DNA from: Marisa cornuarietis
Taxonomy: Eukaryota > Mollusca > Gastropoda > Architaenioglossa > Ampullariidae
Assembly: GCA_004794655.1 (NCBI GenBank)
Contig: SMMW01000540.1
Coordinates: 888,501-952,500 of the forward strand
Direction of reading: 5' to 3'
Length of the DNA: 64,000 nt
Shown: in pieces, positions 13,515 to 24,504 of the stretch
Numbering within the stretch: position 1 is the stretch's first letter
Layout of the letters: each line of letters opens with the position of its first letter
Position numbers and translations under genes: made by a program
Notes under the pieces: model-generated
What the model was told of the DNA's origin: nothing
The model's database searches: none
The model's input: the letters and a program-made list of their open reading frames with translations, nothing else

Positions 13515-16500
13515 CTTCTGCATGATGTGGTCAAAGTTGATTCCCAATTCTGCACAATAAAAGAACCAAATTAAAGTAAGAGTGCTGAAGATGGGTGGAT
13601 GGATAAGTGTATTCATACATACACATAAACATCATGACGAATTCAACTTTTCAAGCCACAATATTAATGCTGTGACCAGTTATACAATATGTGGTTAGTA
13701 ACATGCAAACAGTAAGTCAGCGTTTCTCAATCTTTTACTTGTGATGCCTCTCCTCCAGACGAAAAAAGGTACATTCGCACGCCCCCTAATCCGCTAATAC
13801 CAATATGAGATATGAGATATGAGAAAATGACCATCTTCGCGGCCCCCTTTTCAGCACATTGTGCCCCCATTGGGGGGCCCGCCCCACAGGTTGAGAACTG
13901 CGGCAGTAAGTGATAAGGAATATCTGCAAAAGCATTCCTAAAAATATAACACTTCTTTCCGTGCTTTTAGAATATTTGTCTGGGCGAAAGTCTCTCTTTT
14001 ACTTACTGTTATTTACACCAACAACCATATAAGCAACCATATAAACGTGCAAATCAGTCCCAATTGTAAATTTTCACACCTGAGGCTTTTGTGACATTAC
14101 ATAAGTAAACGGACAAACAAAAATTGTAATGGTCACCTTCAGCTTGCAAAATTTGATGCTTACCATGTGGTATTGTGAAGTAATTCTTTGATGTCTGCTG
14201 TTGGAACATATTGTCTTTGGGGTTTCGAACCTTCACAATCCTCAGGTTCAAACATGTAAGTTTTAATACCATCAAGGCTTGACAACAGCATTTCACACTC
14301 GTCTTCACATAAACAAAGATTGTCTAATGAACCTGATGTATTGCTCCACCTTACGGAGGCTACCGGCTGTGGCAACGCACATTATTTGTGTATGGGAGCA
14401 AGACTGTGAGGGACTTGCTGACTATAGGTGCAAATCATCGATTTGGAAATTAGATAATACAAAAACAAACAAACAAACAAACAAAACGCTATGTTTCAGA
14501 AAGCTGAAATTTTATAGAATATATTTATATTATCTCTACCTACCAGAATCTGCTTATAACTCAGACCAGTCAAGTGGGTCTTTAACAAAGATCATCAACT
14601 CTCAATCATTAAGATTAAAAATCTGTCCAGACTGTACACTGGTCTTGTCACTTTTAATTGTTTTAGTTTTAGTTTATTCTTTGTTACTCCTCAAGGAGCA
14701 TAGGGCCACAACAACACCTTGCCAGTGGACCTGGTTTTGGGTGGCTCCCCTCAGTTGGGCCCATGTGGTTCTGGCATCCTTTGCCTCGCTCTCTACTGAT
14801 CTCCTCCGTCTGCTTTGGCCTCCTAACTCTCCTCTTCAGCTGAGGGTTCCAGTCAAGTGCACCATGCCAGTCTTCATTACAAAAGGTTTAGTCAGTTTGC
14901 CACTGTGGATAACTTAGCAGGACAAGTCTTCATACAATCCTTGGATAATGTTTATGAACTTAGGCGGAATACCATAGTGGTTTATCAGCCTCCAGATGAC
15001 ATCCCTGTCTACACTGTCAAAGCCCTTCTCCAAATCCACAAAAGTTATATAAAGGGATATATCTATCTTCGATAGACTGCTCAATGATGATACGGAGGGT
15101 TGCAATGTGATCAGTGCATGACCTGTCCTGGTGAAACTCTGCTTGTTCTGGTCTCAGTTTCTTGTCTAGTGCCTTCTTCAGTCTCTCTAATATTACCCTT
15201 GGGGATGGACAGCAGCATGATTCTCTCACCAGCTGTTGCACTGGGAGAGGTCTTCTTTCTTTGGTAACGTGACCAGGTGGCCTATTTTCCAGTCTGCTGG
15301 GACTAGCTCATGTTCCCAGATCTTGTGTAGGAGGGGCTGTGAAATTGCTGCTGTTGTTTCTGGGTCTGCCTTTAGTGCTTCTGGGGATATGCTGTCCGAG
15401 CCTGCTGCTTTACCACTTTTCATGCTTTTGATAGCTTTGATGATTTCTGCTTTAGTGGGAGGGCTGGTGTTGACGTGAAGTTGTTCAGTTGCTGTGGTAT
15501 GTCAGGTAAGGATGGTGGATGAGGTCGATTCAGAATCTCTTCGAAGTGCTCCGTCCACGATCTTTGTCCTGCATCGTTTGTTATGGTCTTGCCATCTTTG
15601 TCTTTCCCCAGCTTGTTTGGGTTTATGCTCCTGCCTGACAGAGTTCATGCTATTTCATATAGTCGCTTTATGTTTCCCTGTATGGCTGCTTTCTCTGTCA
15701 GTTCTTGGATGAAGCGTCTCTCGTCCTCCTGACAGACCTCTTCACTTGGGGTTCCCTGTATTCCACTCTGAGATCTTCTTTCTCTTGCTAGTCTTGGCAC
15801 TGGTTGAGCTTCTGTTTCAGTCCCTTTCTTGATTCAATATTTGCCCAGGTCTCTGGAGTCATCTATTCCTTGTGTTTTCTTTTCCTCTTACCTAGAACAT
15901 CTGTACAGGTTGTCTTCCAAATGCTCTTGAGTGTTGACCAGTTTTCTTCCACTGATTCTTTTGTCAGTCCTGTAAGGGCCTCATTCTTATTCTTGATTTC
16001 ACAGTAATAAATTTCCCTTGTCTCCTTGTTCTTGAGGTACTGAGTACTGAACTTGTGGTGTGGTCTGCCAGCTGAGTATTGAACTTGTGGAGTGGTCTGC
16101 CTGCTGGATCGATGAAGGACTTCAGTTTGATCTTGAAGACTGCTTCTAGGAACTAGTGGTCTCAAGCAACACTTTTAACTGTAAAGTTCAATAATTTTTA
16201 ACTACTTCCAAAAACTTTATTTCGAAATTCATAACCATGACATAATACCATTAATGTTACAGCAGAGAAAGACAGACAATAAGAAATAATTCTTAACCTA
16301 TTAGAAGTAGCTTCCCTTCCAAAATTGCCATATCTGACCCTGCAAACAGTGTATCACCAATACACATCTCAAGAAAGCATAAAGAGGACCACTCATTAAC
16401 AATTTGTTTAGATGAATCTGTTCCATTGTCAAGTTTTATATATACTCAGTTTGTGACAACACACATGAATTTGGTTTACACAAATATCCAACTGAAACAT

Positions 16501-19264
16501 CAACCCCCCAAAACAAAACTAAATTTAAATTATTACCATATTTTCAAACACAATCAATTATATTATTATATCTGTATTGTATTAGTTATTTTGTATTTTC
16601 TTTCAAAAAATTGTCTTGACCATCCATATTTACACCGTATGCATTAAACTGCCACATTTTATATTTTTTCCAAACTGACATGTGAAAAACTCATGAAATT
16701 ACACTCTAAGGTGATAAAAATGAACAACAACATTTAGAATACCAGAAATAAAATCCAAAAATTTTAATTTACCTTCCATTAAAGGTGGCTCATCTTCATA
16801 ACTGTCCCCTGCATGAGTGTCTTGCTGGCCTGTGAAGGGAGTAGCAGGGGTCATGATGGAGCCACCATATGCCTGCTGTGCACCTGAGTAGCTTGGTTCT
16901 TGCACATAGCTCCCCTGACTGTAGTCAAACTGGCCAAACTGTCTAACATGAAAAAAAAATCCAAAATCAAAAGATTTCAACTCACTTCTCATCTGTACTT
17001 TTAGAAATTTCCATTACAACAAGATATCCAAAGAAAGGAGGAAATTCCAACCTGCACTGAATTCTTAGAGCATTTTAAGGATATAAACCATGCCTATAAT
17101 GATACTATTGAGCCTAAACTACTTGTGGATATAACTGAAACTAGCAATGACTATTTCAACACTGAAATATCTGAGAGTGAGATTGCCGACTGCTTAAAAA
17201 AAAAAACTTAAAGAAAACAAAGATAATATAATAAATGGATTTCTTGAATTCTAACAATTGAAGATTTTGATGCTATTCACAGTTCTCTTTTACTTCATCA
17301 AAAGTAAAATGCACACATTTTGGCTTAAATTGATTAATGTTAGTAACAGTAACAAACTGTCAAGTGCTGTATACAAAATGCTATTAAACTTATCAATAGT
17401 GTCGAGACAATCCTGTAAGATCTTGGCTGAAGTGGAAAATGCAATAAACCAGAAAAGTATGAACATATCAGGTGACTGGTTTATGAAGAAAATAAAGATA
17501 GGTCCCTCCAGGACCAGTATATCCAGAGTTGACTAGAAGAACTAGACTCAAAACAAATATACTATAAAATGTTCAAATATACATTTTCACTAGAACACCA
17601 TTTAAAAGTACTGCCCCTTCATGATTATCTCTCTTTAATAAAATTTTGGTCACTAAGCAGCAACGTTCTGGTGAATAAATGAAATCCCTAGAAATGAAAG
17701 GTTCTGTAGACTCCGTGACACTGAGGATATAGAGGATTCATTGTATTATCTATTTTAACTGTTAAACAATTTGCTGACCAATGTAAAAATAATTTATTAC
17801 TTTACTATACTCACCACCTTAATGACTATAAATTCCATTCTTTATTAACATCAAGAAATAAAAAACCCTCACTAGGTTATTTCAGTTTATTAGAAATATT
17901 TTCTAAAAGAAGTAATTGAATGCATACATGTGTGTGTGTCGGTGTCTGTGTGTAGCACATATATGTGAGCATATGTGTATGCATCCATGATTTAGGTAAG
18001 AATGAGAGAGAGAGGCAGAAATATTCCCTCAAAAGTTTATTGTGTCCATGATCCATGGGCTTATATACTTACATGCTTTGAGTGATTTCATTTCACACAT
18101 GTGATACAACTTAAAAGATCTAGAAGAGGGAAAGAGCTAGTGACTGATGCAGAAAATGTGGTGGATGTGGATGTGTATGTGTGCGCCTGTGTGTGAGAGT
18201 GACATATATAGGCATGTGTGTGTGTGTTTGTGTGTTCTATATTATAGATAGAATTTTGATATATGGGCTTTACACTTTATGTAATACAGAAGACTAAATG
18301 TAGAATATCCCAATACCCCTCAGAGGGTGAAAGAATAAAGAATCTTGAAATTATAAGAAAGCCAGCAGTGGTGTTTTCCAGACATCTCTTTAAAGCAAGT
18401 CAAAACATAATCAATAAACTTACTGGCTAAAGGACCTTGATGTGATTCAGATCCACACAAATTTCAAGCATTTAAAAAAAATAAATATGCCAGAAAGACA
18501 AATCAAAAGTAAAAACCAAGTCAGCAAAAATAAACTGTTCCTATCTGAACCCATTGTGAAACAGTATTTTCTTGTAAATCCAATAAAAATTAAATATATC
18601 CAAAGGGATCTCCACATAAATATTTTTGGACACAGTGCTGCACAAAATGCATCTCTGCAATGTATAGTCCTGTAGGCAGTGAATCCTAATGGTCACAAGC
18701 TATATAAAAATGAATAAACATGACTGATGATGATGATGGAGAAACAATTTGAGTGCATGTCTTAATGTGCCCCCTTGTGTACAACAGGAAAAATTGTCAA
18801 TGCCTTTCAGGTTCTGTGTTAAGGGATATAACTCCATTTAAGCAGGTTCACTTTGTTAAAAGACTGACTTAAGCTACCTTATTTCTACTTTTTAGTTTCA
18901 TGTTTATTTCTTTAGTTTTTAGTAAACAAATTATTAGATATTGTACGTATATTTGGTCTGCTGTATTTATCTGCTGCAGACTCTACACATATTTATGCAC
19001 TAAGTTATGCATGATAGCTACTATCATGTCCGGACAACTTTTTCATACTGTGTGAGAGAGAGATAGCATAGCTGATGCATGCTGTTTATAAAAGTTTAAC
19101 AAAAACAAATTATATGTCAGTCAAGCAAAATCTCACTGGTCATGCCCAAACTGCTGTTGACCAGCACTGCTATATTCATATCCTGCATACTGTTGTTGCC
19201 CTTGGCTCTGGTTGTCATAGTAACCAGACTGGAAAAAGCCATCATCTTGATTGAAGCCAGACAT
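13515..19264 (-). CDS. YIPF5: YIPF5/Yip1A-like protein, N-terminal coding exons only
   Basis: Three minus-strand coding exons splice in frame: 19264-19137 (42 codons plus CA), 16942-16773 and 13549-13515, giving 111 residues. The start context is MSGFNQDDGFFQSGYYD. The middle is Gln/Tyr/Gly-rich, as in YIPF5, and the end reads EDEPPLMEELGINFDHIMQK, matching the conserved cytosolic motif just before the first membrane span of YIPF5. The coding-start exon has an acceptor at 19279, so a 5' UTR exon lies further up. Yip1-family proteins work in ER-Golgi transport with Yif1 and Rab GTPases. The exon at 13515 ends with a good donor (GTAAG), so more exons are expected; the multi-span domain is not seen between 5736 and 13514 nor left of 2800. 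Either those exons lie beyond the left edge or the copy is incomplete. Confidence 0.85.
13718..13903. mobile_element. hAT-type MITE with perfect 8-bp target-site duplication
   Basis: A 186-bp non-autonomous element begins CAGCGTTTCTCAATC and ends GGTTGAGAACTGCGG, giving imperfect terminal inverted repeats of the hAT type (TTCTCAA against TTGAGAA). It is flanked on both sides by CAGTAAGT (13710-13717 and 13904-13911), a perfect 8-bp duplication as hAT transposases make. The interior has C-rich and G-rich runs near its right end. It lies in the YIPF5-like intron between exons 3 and 2. It has no coding capacity. Confidence 0.85.
14054..14375 (-). other. Unidentified coding-like open frame in a YIPF5 intron
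   Basis: A minus-strand frame of about 71 codons reads with coding-like composition, including LCLCEDECEMLLSSLDGIK and TYMFEPEDCEGSKPQRQYV. I do not recognise the family. It sits between the hAT MITE and the LINE fragment in an intron of the YIPF5-like gene, so a degraded transposon protein is a reasonable guess, but nothing in the sequence proves it. The nucleotide composition is slightly less AT-rich than its flanks. A protein search against molluscan proteomes would show whether it belongs to a repeated family. Confidence 0.25.
14660..16166 (-). mobile_element. APE-type LINE, 5'-truncated with an internal deletion (family 1, copy 1)
   Basis: Minus-strand broken frames run in LINE order. 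First comes a linker with STQYLKNKETREIYYCEIKN, then KSGKAAGSDSISPEALKADP, WKIGHLVTLPKK, RPEQAEFHQDRSCTDHIATL, and the RT palm block FVDLEKGFDSVDRDVIWRL with GIPPKFINIIQGLYEDLSC. At about 14862 the sequence jumps directly to the 3' end, losing about 620 bp that are present in copy 2 (49161-49783), including the region of the second catalytic motif. The endonuclease domain is absent (5' truncation). Frameshifts and stops show it is dead. It sits inside a YIPF5-like intron in the same orientation as the gene. Confidence 0.85.
16943..19136. other. Intron of the YIPF5-like gene, with a possible LINE relic
   Basis: This is the intron between the first two coding exons. Near 17040-17260 the plus strand reads FLEHFKDINHAYNDTIEPK, then FNTEISESEIADCLKKK and, after stops, NIINGFLEF. 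These resemble the segment just before the RT domain of LINEs (EISESEI followed by a KNNKA-GxDxIINEFLK-like stretch) and suggest a very old LINE of a third type; identification is tentative. From 17925 to 18235 the DNA is rich in imperfect TG repeats. The rest is AT-rich without recognised features. Confidence 0.35.
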
Positions 19265-20061
19265 TATTTTTTACAGTCCTGTAACAAAGTAGTTCTTGAT
19301 ATTTTCAAAAGATAAATATGCACAAAGTGCAATAAGAAACAGAAATGATAAAGACAAGACTGTACAGTTTAAAAACACACACATATACTACATGATATGC
19401 CTTTTGAAAAAATGAGTTTAATATTTTCTTTCAAGCTGCTTAGATCAGGACTGTCCATACCTTCAGGCAAAAATGCTTCAAATGCCATAAAGAAATTTTT
19501 GAAAAAATGCATTCCTTGGATGGCACAATGTCATAAGCCTTACCTTCCTGATATAAGGCAGACTTCAAAAACGTAGATTATATTACATCATCATCATTAC
19601 AAAATCTAATTTAGAAACGTGACTTTACAAACCCATGCCTAATTTTAATCTCCCCTCCCCCACCTCCAAAAAACATCTAAAATATCACCCACTCCATTAA
19701 AAGGAGTTAATATTGTACTCAGTACCTTTACTTATTAGGTTTCCATAATCTACCCTTCTACTTTTGCTGTCAACATGAAGTTACAGAGGTTCTGAGGCGT
19801 GGAGTTGTGTGTCCTTTCAGAACTGCACTGAACGATCTCGGCATTTTTTTTGTGGCATTTTCTTTTTTTTTTGTGGGGGGAAGGGGATCTGTTAAAATCA
19901 AACCAATCTGGTGCTACCTGACTAATGCGTTTAATGTGCCAGATTGACAAATATCGTGATAAGCTTATAAAAGGCTTCTGTGGCAAGCCTTGTTTCCCAT
20001 CCGCGATTACCAGTAACTAGGGGACCACTAAGACCTAATCCACGAAGGCATTTAGTAGCAG

Positions 20062-20146
20062 TAGCATCTATTATTATTATTATTAAAGCAGATTTATATA
20101 GCGCAATTTTCAACTCCAGAGTCGACTCAATGCGCTGTACAGTGTA
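20062..20146 (+). repeat. (ATT)n plus TATAGCGC dispersed repeat
   Basis: A short ATT microsatellite is followed by TTTATATAGCGC, about 35 bp of variable sequence, then CTCAATGCGCTGTACA. The same order, (ATT/AAT)n then T(A)TAGCGC then CTCAxGCGCTT, occurs at about 29652-29772, 39266-39315 and 56897-57480, so it is a dispersed family. The two GCGC cores are arranged as an imperfect inverted pair. It lies between the start of the YIPF5-like gene and RPL9. Confidence 0.6.
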
Positions 20147-20149
20147 TGG

Positions 20150-20245
20150 GGTTAGTTTTAAAATCACTGAAAAATAGCAGAATTCTTGTAGTAAGATCAT
20201 CAGGTTAGTTTTACAATCACTGAGAAATATCCAGATTCTGTTCAA
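20150..20245. repeat. Two-copy 53-bp imperfect tandem duplication
   Basis: GGTTAGTTTTAAAATCACTG at 20150 recurs as GGTTAGTTTTACAATCACTG at 20203, followed in both copies by (A/G)AAATA and an AGATTCT or GAATTCT end. The spacing is 53 bp. It directly follows the TATAGCGC repeat and may be part of a longer dispersed element reaching about 20.6 kb; no coding content is seen. Confidence 0.5.
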
Positions 20246-21283
20246 GAATTTCCGTACTGAACTACTGGAGGCAATCAGCAGTATGCTAGGATAGTCATAG
20301 ACTGTGGAGTTGTGGAAGCCAGTGAGACACACCTGTCCGCTAGCTGATATAAAAGCTTGGGTAGTCTTCACACCCCTGTGTATGATCAGCAGGTCACGGC
20401 AAGAACCATAGCCCATGACAAGCATGACTGTCCACAGTTCATGGCGATGGACGAAGCTACAGTAATGTGGGAGAAGTCTCATATTGTAACTGCTTGGTTA
20501 ATACTTCTTTCTATACATAAGAGAACTCGTGATCTAAGTTTTCTAGATCAATCCGCTTAACAGCCACCTACAGTCCTGTTGTCGAGTGCGGAGCTACATG
20601 CAGTGTGGTTGTATCTGTGAGACCTTTGGCTATTCCTGTATATGGCTGATAGACACACGGACATCTAGTCCCGGTCAAGGGAACGAATGAATGAAATTGA
20701 TCAGTACTGTGGTATAAAATCACCTTTAGATGTAGTCATTTTCTGGTTACGTAAGGTGATAAATATTCAACAGATTGCACTCACTCCACCAAATGCTCTT
20801 TTTTTTCCCCCCAAGTAGGATGACGTCTTCGACTAAATGCCAGAACTGGATAACTGCCTCTAGTGGGTACTCGCGAAACAAAACAATAAATTGCAGATAC
20901 GATAAAATGAAGTAGAACTGAATTCTCATGACTAATAATGGAATATTTTGATTTATATGTTACCTTTAAGTGCGAATATATACTGTCGAATATTTCGTGT
21001 ATTGTACAGGAAGCAGACGTCCGTGGCGAGCAAACGCATGCGTGTTTGTAGTTTCGAAACGAAATGTAAGAGTTGTCTCTCCCTAATCCGATAAACTCAA
21101 ACAAAATCTCTTATAGTTAATCATTAATAAAAGTTATCGATAAATTTGACATCTCTTAATTTGAAAATATTAGTCAATAATTCAGTTTGGACTTTTAACA
21201 AGTAAATCAAAGTGCTGCGCAACACTGACAGAGCCAAAGACGATTTTTACAAAACTCAAGAATTGTTTCCCCTGACTCACTGT

Positions 21284-21312
21284 CTTCCTTTTCCGGTGTT
21301 TCGCCAGACTTG
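21284..21312 (+). promoter_or_regulatory. RPL9 5' TOP start and non-coding first exon
   Basis: CTTCCTTTTCC at 21284-21294 is a C-started pyrimidine tract, as found at the cap site of ribosomal-protein mRNAs (the 5' TOP element that ties translation to growth signalling). The short exon ends in CAGACTTG followed by the strong donor GTAAGT at 21313. The next exon begins at 21528, six bases before the ATG. No TATA box is evident, which is usual for such genes. The exact start base is inferred from the motif. Confidence 0.7.
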
Positions 21313-21533
21313 GTAAGTGCATGATTTTTTGTATGTGGTATTTATCTGTTAATATCATTAGCATCTTACTTCCTACGTTCAGAAACGCATGCGAGAAAGA
21401 GACCTGAATACTTTTCTTATCTATCAGCTATATTTTCATAACATTTTCAGTTGGTTATTGCAGCTGGCATTATTTCTTTACGGTGTACGTTGGTCACCAT
21501 ACTAACTCTGCGTTCACCGTTTTCCAGGCAAAC

Positions 21534-24488
21534 ATGAAGACCATCAACAGTTTTCAGTTCGTCAAAGCAAAATCTGGAGGTATGAAAACATAATTTATTA
21601 ATTTATTTATGCCATGCGCTTTCTAGCTGACGTTTAAAGGCATTTAACACTTCGAAGTGGAATCACGATGTAATTATACTTAATTGATCATTATGTTGCT
21701 CAATTTCGTTCTCGTTTTATTCCGTTTATTTGCTATTGATCATTTGAGGTGTGAGCTTAATCGAAGCACATACGAAAGTAATCATACTATTGGCATTTCT
21801 TGCATAGTGACAGTCCAGGTTCGTGCCCGCAATGTAACCGTCACAGGACCTCGAGGCACGCTAGTTCGTAACTTCCGTCATCTGCCAGTGGATATCAAAA
21901 TGGTTACACCGAAAACACTGAAAGTGGAGAAATGGTTTGGAAACAGGCAGGAGCTTGCAGCCGTCAACACAGTGTGCTCCCATGTGGAGAACATGCAGAA
22001 AGGCGTGACCAAGGTAACTTAAAATATTCACAGCCGTCATTTATGTTGGTTCCCTAATTCCTCTTTGTTTCTTCTATGTTTGTCTTTATTGTCTGCATAG
22101 TTGTTTCTCTTTCTGTCCTTTGTATTCTATGTCTCCTACTTAAGCACTGGGAGCATGCTCTTTCATGAGCTTGATAATGCGCTACTATTTAGCCCCTTGA
22201 TCTTTGATGAATAACCTGCCTTTTAAAAATACCTGCTTGTCACCACTGCAGTGAAAACCAAAAGGTTGTGGGCTCAGAGCCTGTCACAGAACAGTTACTG
22301 TACCTGATAGCAGTTAAGGTTTTTCTCTGGGTTTTTTTTTTTTTTTTTGCACCCCTTTCTCTCTGTGAAATTGCACCAAATATTGACACATTCGTGCCAA
22401 TTAACAATATTAGCAAAAGTAGGCCTGATTTGAAGGTGTAACAAGACCCAATGTCTCAGAATCAACATCTCATGGTCTGTGCATGCACTTAAAATCATAG
22501 TTTATGAAAGTTTTCACAGGTCATTTCCTGTATGCCTTGATGTCTGGGGACTATATAATTAAGACTACGTTTGACAGCACTTTGCGAGCTGGTGTTTGAT
22601 CGTCTGCTAAAGAATAACTGAATATCAGTTTCGAAATAAATAAAAATCAAAACACAACTCACATGCTTTATTTTGCTAGGCTGCGAAGAAAGAAACCATA
22701 AAATTGTCTTAATCCATCGAGGCACGTGCTCCATAGAAGACCCCATTCATTAACACCTCAAGACATATCATAAGGAGACATCAGTTCTGCCTGAGACATG
22801 TAAATATTTGCTATAGCTGTAGGAGACGATTCTGTTTGAGACACCAGCCCTTGCTGTATAACAAGGCAGAGCATCTCCATAAAGATCGCATGATGAGACA
22901 TTGATTCTACCTAACACATCCGGTCTCGTTGAAAAGGCATGCTAAGCTTTATTGCCTTTATGTAAATGCATTAGACGAGCCATCAGTGCTAAGCTCTATT
23001 CATTAATGCTATACAGATACGTGGCTCATCCACTGTTAATTGCTCAAGCTTGATCTATTTAAATGCCAGTCTGTTTTATTTAATAAAATGTTTTTCTGTC
23101 CGGTCAACTAATTGCTGTTTTCTGTCCAACAGGGCTTTTTGTACAAGATGCGTGCAGTGTATGCCCACTTTCCCATAAATGTTGTTATTACTGAAGGAGG
23201 CAGTGTTGTTGAAGTTCGCAATTTTCTTGGAGAAAAGTACACACGTCGTGTGGAGATGCTGAAAGGTGTTGTTTGCAAAGCTTCTGGCAACAAAGATGAG
23301 TTTCTCATTGAAGGAAATGACATTGAGCTTGTTTCACGTTCAGGTATACAGCTGTTTGACACCTTTTAAAAAAATGGGGGGGTTCCCAGGAAGTTGATAC
23401 AAAACATCTTAGTGTCTACTTCTGTTAAACAACATGAACATTTTCTTTATTGGGAGCTCCCATAAGCAATAAACTAGACATGCCATTGCATCCCACACAC
23501 ACACAGTAGGTACATAAGTCCTAGTTAAGAATATTACAGTTGGTACAAAGGACGTAGCAAAAAAAAATTTTTTTTTTTGGCAGCAAGTTTTCAGTCAGGG
23601 GTAGCATTTGGAAATGTTATGTGGGTGAGATGGTTTTATGCTCATAGTGACAGCTTTGAACCTCACAGCCATGGTGTGTAGGTTACTTTTTCAGGAATGT
23701 ACAAAATGCCACATGAAATGCACTGTTACAACAGCTGTCATGGGTAAATGTCAAATGTCACTACACCTGACGATTATTATCTTGATTAAACCTAGCACGT
23801 AACATTTAACTGGCATTTTATATTTTTCCCCGTTGGCTTCTATAAATAGTATATTGAAATCTTTAGAATGTTTGGAGCCCTCTTAATATTATATATGACT
23901 TGTAGTAAATACAAGCAATTGCAGAAAAGTATTCGGTATTTGACTTCAACATCTACTTCATTTGTAGTCGATTGGTCTTTTTAAGCAGCTCGGTTTAGTG
24001 TCATAATCTTACTACTATTGAACAGGCATGAAGGACATTTCCTGTAATAGCATTTGTCTTGGATCTTCCTTAATTTTTATGACTTTAAAGCAGTGTCCTC
24101 AAACAAAAAATACATAAATGATTTATTATAATTTGTTTTTAAAATGAAACCGCTAAATTGTTCACACTTACCTGATAGTGTCATGCTGCTAGATGCATTA
24201 ACCTATAAAGGTACACGAAAGATGACGGCCCAAGTTCCCGTTCGGTTTTAAAAGGAGTATGGTCACAGCAGGAAAGCATGGCCTTTTATTAGATTGACAT
24301 AATGAAGTTAAAATGTAGATCGTAGGTATTGCTTATGTATCCTGTCAGTCACTTCTTCAGCTTTTCATTTTATTTTCCTTGCAGCTGCCCTTATCCAGCA
24401 GAGCACCACCGTGAAAAACAAGGACATCCGGAAGTTTTTGGATGGCATCTATGTCTCTGAGAAAACAACCATTGTGCAGGAAGACTAA
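21534..24488 (+). CDS. RPL9: 60S ribosomal protein L9 (eL9/uL6 family), complete
   Basis: Coding segments are 21534-21579, 21814-22013, 23133-23343 and 24385-24488, all GT-AG; with the UTR exon at 21284 the gene has five exons. The joined frame is 186 residues, against about 190 for animal L9. It carries the hallmark stretches [52 protein letters not shown] and [20 protein letters not shown], and ends [12 protein letters not shown]9 is a structural protein of the large ribosomal subunit near the base of the P stalk. The first 20 residues ([15 protein letters not shown], then VQVRARNV) differ more from vertebrate L9 than the rest. The TOP start and a near-stop AATAAA fit a housekeeping gene. 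An old SINE lies in the third intron. Confidence 0.97.
22190..22345 (+). mobile_element. Degenerate tRNA-derived SINE in an RPL9 intron
   Basis: TGCTTGTCACCACTGCAGTG at 22238 matches the head of the SINE at 26754-26964 (read on minus as GCTCGTCACCACTGCAGTG). It is followed by a decayed B-box region (GGTTGTGGGCTC), CCTGTCAC, and then a CTCTGGGTTTTT segment corresponding to the SINE body, ending in a long T run. The copy is old and the ends are approximate. Confidence 0.5.
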
Positions 24489-24498
24489 AACAGACATT

Positions 24499-24504
24499 AA
24501 TAAA
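24499..24504 (+). terminator. RPL9 polyadenylation signal
   Basis: AATAAA lies 10 bases after the RPL9 stop codon, followed within 25 bases by a GT-rich stretch (TGTGTTG, TTTGTGTGTC) that fits the downstream element. This gives a very short 3' UTR, as is usual for ribosomal-protein genes. Confidence 0.85.

Noticed and set aside
22190..22900. C/D-box snoRNA in the RPL9 intron (TGATGA at about 22196 and 22890)
   Set aside because: No matching CTGA D-box with terminal stem at suitable distance; the first site lies in a decayed SINE.
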